Positions 33,939-41,881 of a stretch of 64,000 nucleotides of DNA are shown here, in pieces. The stretch spans positions 310,001 to 374,000 of the forward strand of contig CAWBAO010000003.1 in the NCBI GenBank assembly GCA_963786945.1, given 5' to 3'. A program made the position numbers and the translations under genes. The notes beneath the pieces were generated by a model. The model made no database searches. It was not told the DNA's origin and saw nothing but the letters and a program-made list of their open reading frames with translations. Numbering within the stretch: position 1 is the first letter of the stretch; the number at the start of each line of letters is the position of its first letter. This DNA is from JADKCZ01 sp963786945 (GTDB lineage: Bacteria; Myxococcota; Myxococcia; Myxococcales; Anaeromyxobacteraceae).

Positions 33939-35073
33939 CCTCCCCTCGCTGACCGACGAGGAGCTGCTCCGCTACGGCCGCCACCTCGTCCTCCCCGAGG
34001 TCGGCGTCGAGGGGCAGCGGCGGCTCAAGCAGGCCCGCGTCCTGCTGGTGGGCGCCGGCGGCCTCGGCTCGCCGGTCGCGCTCTACCTGGCCGCCGCGGG
34101 CGTCGGCCACCTCGGCCTCTGCGACTTCGACGCCGTGGACGCCAGCAACCTGCAGCGGCAGGTGCTCCACGGCACCCGCGACGTGGGACGGCCCAAGGTC
34201 GAGTCGGGGCGCGACCGGCTCGCCGACCTCAACCCCAACGTCCACGTCGAGCTCCACCCGCTCCGGCTCGATCGCGGCAACGCCCTCGAGCTGGTCCGCG
34301 CCCACGACCTGGTGGTCGACGGCACCGACAACTTCGCCACCCGCTACCTGGTCAACGACGCCTGCGTGCTGGCCGGCCGGCCCAACGTCTACGCCTCGAT
34401 CTTCCGCTTCGAGGGGCAGGCCTCGGTCTTCGCCACCGCCGACGGCCCCTGCTACCGCTGCCTCCACCCCGAGCCGCCGCCGCCCGGGCTGGTCCCGTCC
34501 TGCGCCGAGGGGGGCGTCCTCGGCGTGCTGCCCGGCCTGCTCGGGCTCATCCAGGCCACCGAGGCGGTGAAGCTGATCCTCGGGATCGGCGAGCCGCTGG
34601 TGGGCCGGCTGCTGCTGGTCGACGCCCTCACCATGCGCTTCCAGGCGCTCCGGCTGAGGCGCGATCCCGCCTGCCCGGCCTGCGGGACGCGGACGCTGCG
34701 CGAGCTGCCCGACCACGAGGCCTCCTGCGCCGGCCCGGCCGCACCCGCCCCGGGCGACGTGGCCGAGCTCACGCCGCGCGAGCTGGCGGCGCGGCTGTCG
34801 GCAGGCCCGCCGGTCGAGCTGGTGGACGTGCGGGAGCGCCACGAGTGGGCCGTCACCCGGCTTCCCGGCGCCCGGCTGGCGCCGCTCTCCGAGCTGGAGG
34901 CCCACCTCGCCGCCCTGCCGCGCGACCGGGACCTGGTGCTCTACTGCCGGGTGGGCCAGCGCAGCGCCACGGCCGGGCGCCTCCTCCAGGCCGCGGGCTT
35001 CACCCGGGTCTGGCACCTCGCCGGCGGGCTGCTCCGCTGGACGGCCGAGCTGGGCCCGCCTCCCGGCCCGTGA
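33922..35073 (+). CDS. moeB: ThiF/MoeB-type adenylyltransferase fused to rhodanese
   Basis: 383-residue E1-like enzyme that adenylates the C-terminus of a ubiquitin-like sulfur carrier (MoaD, ThiS or CysO type) and loads sulfur via its rhodanese domain. ThiF domain: LRYGRHLVLPEVGVEGQRRLKQARVLLVGAGGLGSPVALYL, DFDAVDASNLQRQVLH, VVDGTDNFATRYLVND, zinc CxxC pairs (CYRC, CPAC) and the catalytic-Cys loop PSCAEGGVLGVLPG. C-terminal rhodanese: ELVDVRERHEW and LYCRVGQRSATAG with the persulfide Cys. TAGACT lies 6 bases before the ATG, so it may also have its own leaderless transcript. Which carrier it serves is not visible here. Confidence 0.92.
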   Translation: MPGPDDLPSLTDEELLRYGRHLVLPEVGVEGQRRLKQARVLLVGAGGLGSPVALYLAAAGVGHLGLCDFDAVDASNLQRQVLHGTRDVGRPKVESGRDRLADLNPNVHVELHPLRLDRGNALELVRAHDLVVDGTDNFATRYLVNDACVLAGRPNVYASIFRFEGQASVFATADGPCYRCLHPEPPPPGLVPSCAEGGVLGVLPGLLGLIQATEAVKLILGIGEPLVGRLLLVDALTMRFQALRLRRDPACPACGTRTLRELPDHEASCAGPAAPAPGDVAELTPRELAARLSAGPPVELVDVRERHEWAVTRLPGARLAPLSELEAHLAALPRDRDLVLYCRVGQRSATAGRLLQAAGFTRVWHLAGGLLRWTAELGPPPGP

Positions 35074-35117
35074 CGCGGCGGTGGCGCCCGGTGATCGGGC
35101 GTGACAGGCTCCTCTCC

Positions 35118-35522
35118 ATGCCACGCCTCCTCCGAGTGCTGCTGCCCGCCGCGCTGGCCGGCAGCGCCGCCTGCTCCGCGTTCCGGCTGCCTCCCCAGGA
35201 GGATCCGGACCGCACGCGCCACGCCTACGAGATCGTCGGCGAGGCCCGGATGACCGACACCAGCGCCGTGGTGGCCGGCGCCGCGCTCACGGTGGAGGGG
35301 GCCAGGGACGTGGCCGGCAGCCGGAGCACCGACGCCACCGGGCGCTTCTGGCTGCAGGTCTCGAACATCGGCGGGCAACCACCCGACCGGGCCGGCCTGG
35401 ACAAGGGCCCGGCCGGGCTGGTCATGATCTCGGCCAGGAAGGGCACGCTCTGCTCCCCGCAGACCAAGGTGCTCCTGCCGGCGGCGGGGCCGGTGCTGCT
35501 GGGCATGGGCCCCTGTCCCTAG
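35118..35522 (+). CDS. small lipoprotein, function unknown
   Basis: 134 residues with signal peptide MPRLLRVLLPAALAGSAAC (lipobox GSAAC) and a mature part that looks like a small beta-sandwich: AVVAGAALTVEGARDVAGSRSTDATGRFWLQVS, reminiscent of carboxypeptidase-regulatory-like domains. Two further Cys (near residues 117 and 133) may pair. CAGGCT lies 7 bases before the ATG. The stop TAG is shared, as CTAG, with the frame-corrected end of deoC on the other strand. Confidence 0.7.
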   Translation: MPRLLRVLLPAALAGSAACSAFRLPPQEDPDRTRHAYEIVGEARMTDTSAVVAGAALTVEGARDVAGSRSTDATGRFWLQVSNIGGQPPDRAGLDKGPAGLVMISARKGTLCSPQTKVLLPAAGPVLLGMGPCP

Positions 35523-36203
35523 CGGGCGTCCCAGCCCGCCAGGATGGCCAGCGAGGCCGAGGCCCCGAATCCGGCTGGCCCCGGCCTCGATCATGGCGAG
35601 CGCCTGCCCGGTGCTCCGGATCCCGCCGGAGGCCTTCACCCCGAGCGCCTCGCCGACCACCGCGCGCAGCAGCGCCACGGCCTCCACCGTGGCGCCCCCG
35701 CCGCCGAAGCCGGTCGAGGTCTTCACCCAGGCGGCCCCCGCGGCCCGCGCCACGGCGGCGCCGGCCACGACCTGGTCGCGGCCGAGCGAGCCGGTCTCGA
35801 GGATGACCTTGACCGGCGCGGCGGACGCCGCCACCACCTCGCGCAGGTCGGCGAAGACCGCCTCCCAGCGCCCGGCCCGCACCGCCGGCAGCGGAGCCAC
35901 CAGGTCCAGCTCCTGGGCGCCGGCGGCCACCAGGGCACGCGCCTCGGCCGCCCGCGCCGCGGTCGAGGCCTCGCCGAGCGGAAAGTCCACCACCGCGGCC
36001 ACCTTCACCGCCGAGCCGGCCAGCCGGCGCCGCACCTCGGCGACGAAGGCGCCGCGGACGCAGACCGCGGCGAAGCCGTGCTCCCGCGCCTCGTCGCAGG
36101 CCTGCGCCACCTGCGCCGCGGTGGCCGCCTCGGCCAGCACGGTGTGGTCGATGCAGGCGGCCAGCTCGCGCCGCGAGCGCGGCCCCCGGGCGGCGGGGGT
36201 CAC
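35519..36203 (-). CDS. deoC: deoxyribose-phosphate aldolase, apparent frameshift near 3' end
   Basis: DeoC cleaves 2-deoxyribose-5-phosphate to glyceraldehyde-3-phosphate and acetaldehyde. Frame 1 carries CIDHTVLAEAATAAQV, AVVDFPLGEAST, the Schiff-base motif WVKTSTGFGGGGAT and VKASGGIRSTGQALAMIEAGASRI. It then runs out of family: removing one base near 35567 (in ccccgaat) restores GASASLAILAGWDAR followed by TAG at 35519-35521, the expected phosphate-binding end. As written, the frame reads through about 190 extra residues. A sequencing indel or a recent mutation are both possible. GTG start overlaps the ttcA stop by 4 bases (GTGA). Confidence 0.8.
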
Positions 36204-37060
36204 GTGGCCCCCGTCCAGCCGGCCCGCGGGTCGGGCGCCGGGGCCGGCGTCGCAGGCGGCTCCTCCCCGCCGTCGATCCAGGGATCGCGCCCGGTGGCCG
36301 CGTCCAGGCGCCCCAGCAGGCCGCGGTCGAGCAGGTGGGTGGGGACCACGTGGCCGAGGGCGTGGAGCAGGTTGGCCTTCACCGACGGATGCTCGGCCGA
36401 CAGCCCGGCCAGCAGGGCCTTGACGCGGGCGCGGCGCAGCTGGGGCTGGCTGCCGCACACGTCGCAGGGGACGATGGGGAAGGCCATGGCCGCGGCGAAG
36501 GCCGCGATCTCCTCCTCGGCGGCGTAGCAGAGCGGGCGGATCACGGTGTTGCGGCCGTCGTCGGAGCGCAGCAGCGCCGGCATGGCCTTCAGCGACCCGG
36601 CGTACAGGGCGTTGAGCAGCAGCGTCTCCACGAAGTCGTCCCGGTGGTGGCCGAGCGCGATGCGGGTGCAGCCCATCTCGGCGGCCACGTTGTAGAGCAC
36701 CCCGCGGCGCAGCCGGGAGCAGACCGAGCAGGCGGTCTTGCCCTCCGGCACCAGCCGCTGCACCTCGCTCCAGAGGTCGCGCTTCACCATCCGGTAGGGG
36801 ACCCCGACCGCCTTGAAGTGGTCCTCGATGCGCTGGGCCGGGTAGCCGGGCTGGCCCTGGTCGAGGTTGACCGCCACCAGCGAGAAGTCGATGGGGGCCC
36901 GCTCCTGCAGCCGCAGCAGCACGTGCAGCAGCGTGTAGCTGTCCTTGCCGCCCGAGCAGGCCACCAGGATCCGGTCCCCCTCGCCGATGAGCGAGAAGTC
37001 GATGATGGCCCGCGCCGTGTCCCGGATGATCCTCCGCTCCAGCCGTCCCACGTCCGCCAT
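36200..37060 (-). CDS. ttcA: tRNA 2-thiocytidine biosynthesis protein TtcA
   Basis: Iron-sulfur PP-loop enzyme that thiolates C32 of tRNAs. 286 residues. ATP-binding PP-loop VACSGGKDS (34-41), followed by VNLDQGQPGYP, the CSVCSRLRRGVLYN motif and PCDVCGSQPQLRR, whose Cys residues bind the [4Fe-4S] cluster, and GHHRDDFVETLLLN. ATG at 37060 selected because GGGAG lies about 6 bases upstream; the open frame extends further but without homology. Pro-rich C-terminal tail. deoC follows with a 4-base overlap. Confidence 0.93.
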   Translation of the reverse strand: MADVGRLERRIIRDTARAIIDFSLIGEGDRILVACSGGKDSYTLLHVLLRLQERAPIDFSLVAVNLDQGQPGYPAQRIEDHFKAVGVPYRMVKRDLWSEVQRLVPEGKTACSVCSRLRRGVLYNVAAEMGCTRIALGHHRDDFVETLLLNALYAGSLKAMPALLRSDDGRNTVIRPLCYAAEEEIAAFAAAMAFPIVPCDVCGSQPQLRRARVKALLAGLSAEHPSVKANLLHALGHVVPTHLLDRGLLGRLDAATGRDPWIDGGEEPPATPAPAPDPRAGWTGAT

Positions 37061-37165
37061 CGACCGCTCCCGTCCGGACGCCCCGTCTCGGCGCTCGCTT
37101 TTCCTTTGACGCGCCCCACACCGCCACGCTAAAGGCGCCATGCTCCGCACACCGCGAGGGGAATC

Positions 37166-37429
37166 ATGCCTGCGAAGGACCTCGGCTCCAAGCACAGCTG
37201 CTTCAAGTGCAGCACCAAGTTCTACGACCTCAAGAAGCCGGTGCCGGTCTGCCCCAAGTGCGGGGCGGACCAGCGCGAGAGCCCGGCGCTCAAGGCCCCC
37301 TCGGAGAAGCGCTCGCGCGCCGCCAAGCCGGTCGAGCCGGTCGCGCCCGAGGTCGAGGAGCTGGAGCTCGACGAGGAGCTGGACGAGGACGAGGACGAGG
37401 ACGACGAGGACGAGACCGCTCAGGGGTAG
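37166..37429 (+). CDS. FYDLN-acid family (TIGR02300) protein
   Basis: 87-residue protein with a zinc-ribbon-like N-terminus: LGSKHSCFKCSTKFYDLKKPVPVCPKCGADQ, containing the FYDLN-type motif and two CxxC pairs, and a highly acidic tail (ELDEELDEDEDEDDEDE). This is the TIGR02300 architecture, found in alpha- and some delta-type proteobacteria; no function is established. GAGGGGA precedes the ATG. Its last 10 bases overlap the convergent cupredoxin-like gene. Confidence 0.88.
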   Translation: MPAKDLGSKHSCFKCSTKFYDLKKPVPVCPKCGADQRESPALKAPSEKRSRAAKPVEPVAPEVEELELDEELDEDEDEDDEDETAQG

Positions 37430-38085
37430 CTGAACGTCAGCGCCGCGGCCCCCGCGGCCGGCACCTCGATCACCGCCCGCCGCTCGCCGTACCGCTCGTG
37501 CCAGGCCACCGCCTGCCACGAGCCCGCCGGCACGTCCTTCAGCTCGAAGCGGCCGCCCCGCCCGGTCACCGCGACATGGGGGGTCTCGGTCACCAGGATC
37601 GAGGCGCTCATCCAGGCGTGCACGTCGCAGGCGATCCGGATGACCCCGGGGCGCGCCAGCTTGCGCGGCGCGGTCCCGCCCGGCGTGGGCATGGGCACGT
37701 TGAAGGCGGTCGCGGCGCCGGCGTAGCCGTGGACGTTGTGCAGCACCGGGTCGCCGTTGTGCAGCTCCAGGGTCGAGCCCGGAGCCGCGGCCTGGACGCG
37801 GGGCCGGTAGCGGCAGCGCTGCTGGTCGAGGACCAGCGTCCGTGGCGCGGCCCGGACCCCCGGGACCTCGATCCGGACCACCACGTTCTCCAGGCCACCG
37901 TCGGCGACCAGCACCGACTCCTCGGCCACCGACGGCCCGCAGACCGTCCGGTCCCGGTCGGTCTCCACCGTCGCGGCCGGGGGCGGGGCCCCGGTCCAGC
38001 GGACCTGGCCGCGGACGTCGCCGGCCCGGGCCGGCGACGCGAAGAGGAGCAGGCAGATGGCGATGGCGGTGACGCGGGCGGTCAT
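37420..38085 (-). CDS. exported cupredoxin-like protein with carboxypeptidase-regulatory-like domain
   Basis: 221 residues, signal peptide MTARVTAIAICLLLFASPARA. A plastocyanin-like type-1 copper pattern is visible: ELHNGDPVLHNVHGY supplies candidate His ligands and IACDVHAWM gives the Cys-x2-His-x2-Met arrangement. The C-terminal 50 residues (VTGRGGRFELKDVPAGSWQAVAWHERYG) look like a carboxypeptidase-regulatory-like fold. Related proteins are often labelled methylamine utilization protein. AGGAGG precedes the ATG by 4 bases. It is divergent from the haem A synthase operon, so a role in respiratory copper handling or periplasmic electron transfer is a reasonable inference. Confidence 0.78.
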   Translation of the reverse strand: MTARVTAIAICLLLFASPARAGDVRGQVRWTGAPPPAATVETDRDRTVCGPSVAEESVLVADGGLENVVVRIEVPGVRAAPRTLVLDQQRCRYRPRVQAAAPGSTLELHNGDPVLHNVHGYAGAATAFNVPMPTPGGTAPRKLARPGVIRIACDVHAWMSASILVTETPHVAVTGRGGRFELKDVPAGSWQAVAWHERYGERRAVIEVPAAGAAALTFSYP

Positions 38086-38145
38086 GGGTCCTCCTCGGGG
38101 GGGGCTGCGGGTCGGGACGGACCCGTCCGGAGCCCGTAACCTTCG

Positions 38146-38174
38146 TTGACCCCCTGCCGGTCCCTTCCTATATC
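38146..38174 (+). promoter_or_regulatory. promoter of ctaA-ctaB-DUF420 operon
   Basis: TTGACC (38146-38151), 17-base spacer, TATATC (38169-38174); the ATG of ctaA follows 11 bases later, so the leader is only a few bases long. Confidence 0.6.
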
Positions 38175-38185
38175 CCCGGCCGACC

Positions 38186-39107
38186 ATGCGCGAGTACCGC
38201 TTTGCCGTCGCCACCGCCCTCGCCACCTTCCTCCTCCTCGTCATCGGGGGCCTGGTCCACCCCACCGGCTCGTCGCTGGCCTGCCCCGACTGGCCGCTCT
38301 GCAACGGCATGGTCTTCCCGCCCATGCGCGGCGGGATCCTCTACGAGCACGGCCACCGGCTCGCCGCGCTGGCGGTGACCGTCCTCACGGTGGCGCTGGC
38401 GGTCGTCGTCTTCCGCGCCCGGCGCGAGCGCGCCCTGCGCCGGCTGGCGCTGCTGGCCGTGGCGCTGGTGGGCGTCCAGGCCTCGCTGGGCGCCCTCACC
38501 GTGCTCTACAAGCTGCCGCTCGTCGTCTCGGCCAGCCACCTCGCCACCTCGATGGCCTTCTTCTCGCTGGTCATCTACCTGGCCCACCGGCTGCGCCCCG
38601 ACGGGGCATGGGCGCCGCCCGTCGGACGCGGCCTGGCGGGGCTGGCCGCGGCCGCCATCTACCTCCAGATCGTGCTGGGGGCGCTGGTGCGCCACACCGG
38701 CTCGTCGCTGGCCTGCGGCACCGACCTCGTCCTCTGCGACGGGGCGGCCTGGCCGGCCTGGGGGCCGGCCCAGGTCCACATGCTGCACCGGCTCCTCGGG
38801 TACGTGGTGGCGGGGCTGGTGGTGGCCTCGGCGCTGCGGACCTGGCGCCTCGCCGCCGACGGCCCAGCCGGTGCGCCGCCGGCTGGCGCTGCTGGCCCCG
38901 GCGCTGGTGGCCGCGCAGGTGACGCTGGGGCTGCTGACGGTGGCCAGCTACGTCTCGCTGCCCGTCGTGGCGCTCCACCTCGCCGTCGGCGCGGCGCTGC
39001 TGGCCGCCCAGCTCACCCTCTTCCTCCTCCTCGGCCCGCGCGGCGCCAGCCTGGCGCGCGCCCCCGTCCAGCCGTCCACCGCCCTGGCCTCGGAGGCCAC
39101 GCCATGA
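38186..39107 (+). CDS. ctaA: haem A synthase (COX15/CtaA), apparent internal frameshift
   Basis: Converts haem O to haem A for aa3-type cytochrome oxidase. Frame 1 gives the first six helices with VHPTGSSLACPDWPLCNGM, ILYEHGHRLAAL, ASHLATSMAFF, ALVRHTGSSLACGTDL and MLHRLLGYVVAGLVV, including the haem-ligand His residues. After LRTWRLAADG the frame is lost; deleting one C in ggcccagccg (38863-38865) restores QPVRRRLALLAPALVAAQVTLGLL and ALHLAVGAALLAAQL through TGA at 39105-39107. That stop overlaps the ctaB ATG (ATGA), which supports the correction. The error is most likely in the assembly. Confidence 0.85.
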
Positions 39108-40018
39108 ACGCCCTCTCGCCGGCCGCCGTGCCGGGGCCCGCCCGCCTCGCCACCTCCCCCCTCGCGCTGGGGCGCGAGCTCTTCCTGCTGGCCAAGCCGC
39201 GCCTGGCGTCGCTGGTGCTGCTCACCACCGCCGGTGGCATGTGGCTGGCGCCGGGGACCATCCAGCCGGCCCGGGCGCTGCTCACCGTGCTCTGCACCGC
39301 GGCGGTGGTGGGGGCCGCCAACGCGCTCAACAGCTACATCGAGCGGGAGAGCGACGGGCTGATGCACCGGACCCGGGCCCGGCCGCTCCCGTCCGGCCGG
39401 CTCGACCCGATGCTGGCGCTCGCCTTCGGCCTGGCGGTCCCGGTCTTCGCGCTGCCGGTGCTGGCGATGGTGGCCGGCCCCCTCACCGCGGCGCTGGCCC
39501 TGGTCGCCCTGGTCTCCTACGTCGCCATCTACACCCCGATGAAGCGGCGCAGCTCGCTGGCCCTCTTCGTCGGCGCCGTGCCGGGCGCCATCCCCCCGCT
39601 CATGGGCTGGACCGCCGTCACCGGCCGCGCCGACCTGGGCGGCGTGGCGGTCTTCCTGCTGCTGGCGGCGTGGCAGCTGCCGCACTTCATCGCCATCTCG
39701 CTCTACCTGAAGGAGGACTACGCGCGCGGCGGCATGAAGGTCTTCGCGCTGGTCCACGGCGACCGGGTGGCGCGCGCCTGGATCGCCGGCACCAGCCTGC
39801 TGCTGCTGCCGGCCTCGCTCCTCCCCGTGGCGCTCGGCCTGGCCACCTGGGCCTACGGCGCCATCGCCCTGGCGGCCTCGCTCGCCTTCACCGGCTATGC
39901 CGTCTCCGGGCTGCGGCTCACCGGCGAGTCGAACCGCTGGGCGCGGCGCATCTTCCTGGCCACGCTGCTCTACCTCACCGTGCTGATGGTGGCCCTCTCC
40001 TTCGGGGCCAGTCGTTGA
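39104..40018 (+). CDS. ctaB: protohaem IX farnesyltransferase (haem O synthase)
   Basis: Polytopic UbiA-family prenyltransferase making haem O from protohaem IX and farnesyl diphosphate. 304 residues, about eight helices. Signature prenyl-diphosphate motifs: AANALNSYIERESDGLMHRTRARPLPSG (NSxxExxxDxxMxRT) and YTPMKRRSSLALFVGAVPGAIPPLMGW, then LAAWQLPHFIAISLYLKEDYARGGMKVF. Overlaps ctaA (ATGA) upstream and the DUF420 gene (TTGA) downstream. Confidence 0.96.
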   Translation: MNALSPAAVPGPARLATSPLALGRELFLLAKPRLASLVLLTTAGGMWLAPGTIQPARALLTVLCTAAVVGAANALNSYIERESDGLMHRTRARPLPSGRLDPMLALAFGLAVPVFALPVLAMVAGPLTAALALVALVSYVAIYTPMKRRSSLALFVGAVPGAIPPLMGWTAVTGRADLGGVAVFLLLAAWQLPHFIAISLYLKEDYARGGMKVFALVHGDRVARAWIAGTSLLLLPASLLPVALGLATWAYGAIALAASLAFTGYAVSGLRLTGESNRWARRIFLATLLYLTVLMVALSFGASR

Positions 40019-40443
40019 GCCTGGGCGAGGCGCTGGCGCCGCTCAACGCCCTGCTCAACGCGGCGGCCGGCACCCTGCTGGTGCTGGGGTGGCGCGCCAT
40101 CCGCCGCGGCGATCGCGAGCGCCACCGCCGCCTCATGGTGGGGGCGGTCTCGGTGTCGGCCGTCTTCCTGGCGAGCTACCTCACCCGCGTGGCCCTGACC
40201 GGCACGCACCGCTTCCCGGGCGAGGGCTGGCTGCGCGCTCTCTACCTCGCCATCCTGGCCAGCCACACGCTGCTGGCGGCGGCCGCGGCCCCCATGGCGC
40301 TGCGCTCGCTCTTCCTCGGGCTCTCCGGGCGCTTCGAGGCCCACCGGCGCATCGCGCGCATCACCTTCCCGGTCTGGCTCTACGTGTCGGTGACCGGGGT
40401 GGTGGTCTACCTGCTGCTCTACCAGGTGGCCCCGAGGATCTAG
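40015..40443 (+). CDS. DUF420 membrane protein (CtaM/YozB-like)
   Basis: 142 residues, four hydrophobic helices, with LAPLNALLNAAAGTLLVLGWRAIRRGDRERHRRLM and LASHTLLAAAAAPMALRSLFLG plus AHRRIARITFPVWLYVSVTGVVVYLLLY, the DUF420 pattern. CtaM in Staphylococcus is needed for aa3 oxidase assembly; the same role fits the operon here. TTG start overlaps the ctaB stop by 4 bases. Its stop shares CTAG with the convergent sensor gene. Confidence 0.85.
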   Translation: MSLGEALAPLNALLNAAAGTLLVLGWRAIRRGDRERHRRLMVGAVSVSAVFLASYLTRVALTGTHRFPGEGWLRALYLAILASHTLLAAAAAPMALRSLFLGLSGRFEAHRRIARITFPVWLYVSVTGVVVYLLLYQVAPRI

Positions 40444-41015
40444 CGGAGGCGCTCGCGGTCCTCCAGCCGGTCCACCAGGCGGGCCACCACCGGGTAGAGG
40501 ATGGCGGCGGTGGCCAGCACGATCCCGATCCCCAGCGCCACGGAGCCGGCCAGCCGGCGCCAGGCCTCGGCCCGGGCCGGCTCGGAGATCTGGTACCAGG
40601 CCGCGACCCGACCCACCACCCGCCCCGCGGCGTCGTGCAGCGGCACCTCGACCGGGATGAGCCGCTCCGTGCCGGGGGCGGCGGAGCCGGGCGTGGTGGC
40701 ACGCGCCACCTCGGCCCCGGCGGCGTCGAGGACGGCCACCGAGACCAGGCGGCCGCTGGCCACGACGGCCGGGTCACCCTGGAGCGGGTCGAGGAGCCGC
40801 TGGACCGCGCCGTGGTCGGCCAGCCCGGCGTCGAGCTGCCGGGCCAGGATGAGCTGCAGGGTCAGGGCCGCCTGGGCGGCGCGCTCGGCCGCCAGCTGCG
40901 CCGACCTCCCGCGCTCGCTGGCGCCGACCACGGCGGCGGTGACCGTCGCGACCGCCAGGGTCGCGACCGCCACGCGTCGCAGCAGCATGCGATGGATGGA
41001 ATGGTCGCCCGCCAT
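40440..41015 (-). CDS. two-helix membrane sensor-like protein without output domain
   Basis: 191 residues: N-terminal membrane helix (LLRRVAVATLAVATVTAAVVGA), about 125 extracytoplasmic residues with a PAS/Cache-like composition (VSVAVLDAAGAEVARATTPG ... IPVEVPLHDAAGRVVGRVAAWYQIS), a second helix (VALGIGIVLATAAILYPVVARLV) and then only ten residues before the stop. This is the input half of a HD-GYP or kinase receptor with no signalling domain. No frameshift is evident that would extend it. The PilZ gene lies just upstream, 55 bases away. Confidence 0.7.
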   Translation of the reverse strand: MAGDHSIHRMLLRRVAVATLAVATVTAAVVGASERGRSAQLAAERAAQAALTLQLILARQLDAGLADHGAVQRLLDPLQGDPAVVASGRLVSVAVLDAAGAEVARATTPGSAAPGTERLIPVEVPLHDAAGRVVGRVAAWYQISEPARAEAWRRLAGSVALGIGIVLATAAILYPVVARLVDRLEDRERLR

Positions 41016-41070
41016 CGAGGTCCCTCCCCTCCCGCCCCGCTCGCTCCCGCGGCGCCGCCGCGCCACCCGC

Positions 41071-41709
41071 TCAGTTCCGGCGCGCCGGACCGCGGTGCTG
41101 CGCCCCGCCGAGGAGCGGCCGCCAGGCGTCCGGGTTGCCGGCCTCGGCGGCGTCGAGCGTGAGCAGGCCGCGGGAGAGGAGCGCGAAGAGCGCCCGCTGG
41201 GCGCGCGACCAGTCCGGGCCGAGCCGCTCGCGCAGGTCGGCCACGGTGGCCCCCGAGCAGGCCAGGCGGACCACCGCCGCCTCCTCGTCGCCGAGCGGCG
41301 TCGGCTGCAGCGGGACGGGCGCCACGAAGACGCGGGCCTGCAGCTCGACGCGGTCGGGGACCCGGTCCTGGAAGAGCAGCTCCGGGCTCTGCTCGGCCAG
41401 GCCGTCGAACCAGCGCTGCGCCGCCGGCCGATCCTCCACGGCGAAGGCCATGCCGTGCTGGTAGGCCGGCTCGCTCCCGGCCCAGACCACCAGGGCCTCG
41501 ACCCACAGCGGTGGCGCCTGCCGCGGTCCATCCACGAAGAGGCGCAGCGGGGTGCGCGGCTCGAGCCGCCGTCCCATCACCATCCGGCACCCGTGCGAGC
41601 CGATGTCCTCGGTGTGGGCGTCCAGCAGCATCCCGCCGGCCGCGACCTGGGCCGAGCAGCGCAGCCGGAAGCGGAGGGTCTTGCGGTGATTCGAGATGAA
41701 GGCGGTCAC
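41071..41709 (-). CDS. PilZ-domain protein
   Basis: 212 residues. N-terminal PilZ-like cyclic-di-GMP binding pattern: RKTLRFRLRCSAQVAAG (the Arg-containing N motif) and EDIGSHGCRMVM (D-x-G/S-x2-G motif), then a beta-barrel segment LRLFVDGPRQAPPLWVEALVVWAG. The C-terminal half (from about 115) is helical, with no recognised domain. The first motif has RxxxR spacing slightly off the canonical RxxxR, so nucleotide binding is probable but not certain. Located between a truncated sensor and a divergent lipoprotein gene. Confidence 0.78.
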   Translation of the reverse strand: MTAFISNHRKTLRFRLRCSAQVAAGGMLLDAHTEDIGSHGCRMVMGRRLEPRTPLRLFVDGPRQAPPLWVEALVVWAGSEPAYQHGMAFAVEDRPAAQRWFDGLAEQSPELLFQDRVPDRVELQARVFVAPVPLQPTPLGDEEAAVVRLACSGATVADLRERLGPDWSRAQRALFALLSRGLLTLDAAEAGNPDAWRPLLGGAQHRGPARRN

Positions 41710-41745
41710 GGCGCGCCTCGGACGGTGGAGCCTCCAGGACCTCGA

Positions 41746-41769
41746 TCACCGGGCCTGCCGCCCCGGTGA
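41746..41769. promoter_or_regulatory. inverted repeat in divergent promoter region
   Basis: TCACCGGG / CCCGGTGA, 8 pairs with an 8-base spacer, 37 bases upstream of the PilZ start and about 113 bases before the lipoprotein start. Could be an operator for either gene. Confidence 0.4.
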
Positions 41770-41881
41770 CCCCATCAGCTTACATCAATCCACATCGGCT
41801 CGAGGGTGGCCGGGCCGCGCCGCCCCTCCCCGGCCGGCTGGCCGGCGACGCCGGGCCCGCCTCGCGCTACCATGCCGCTCC

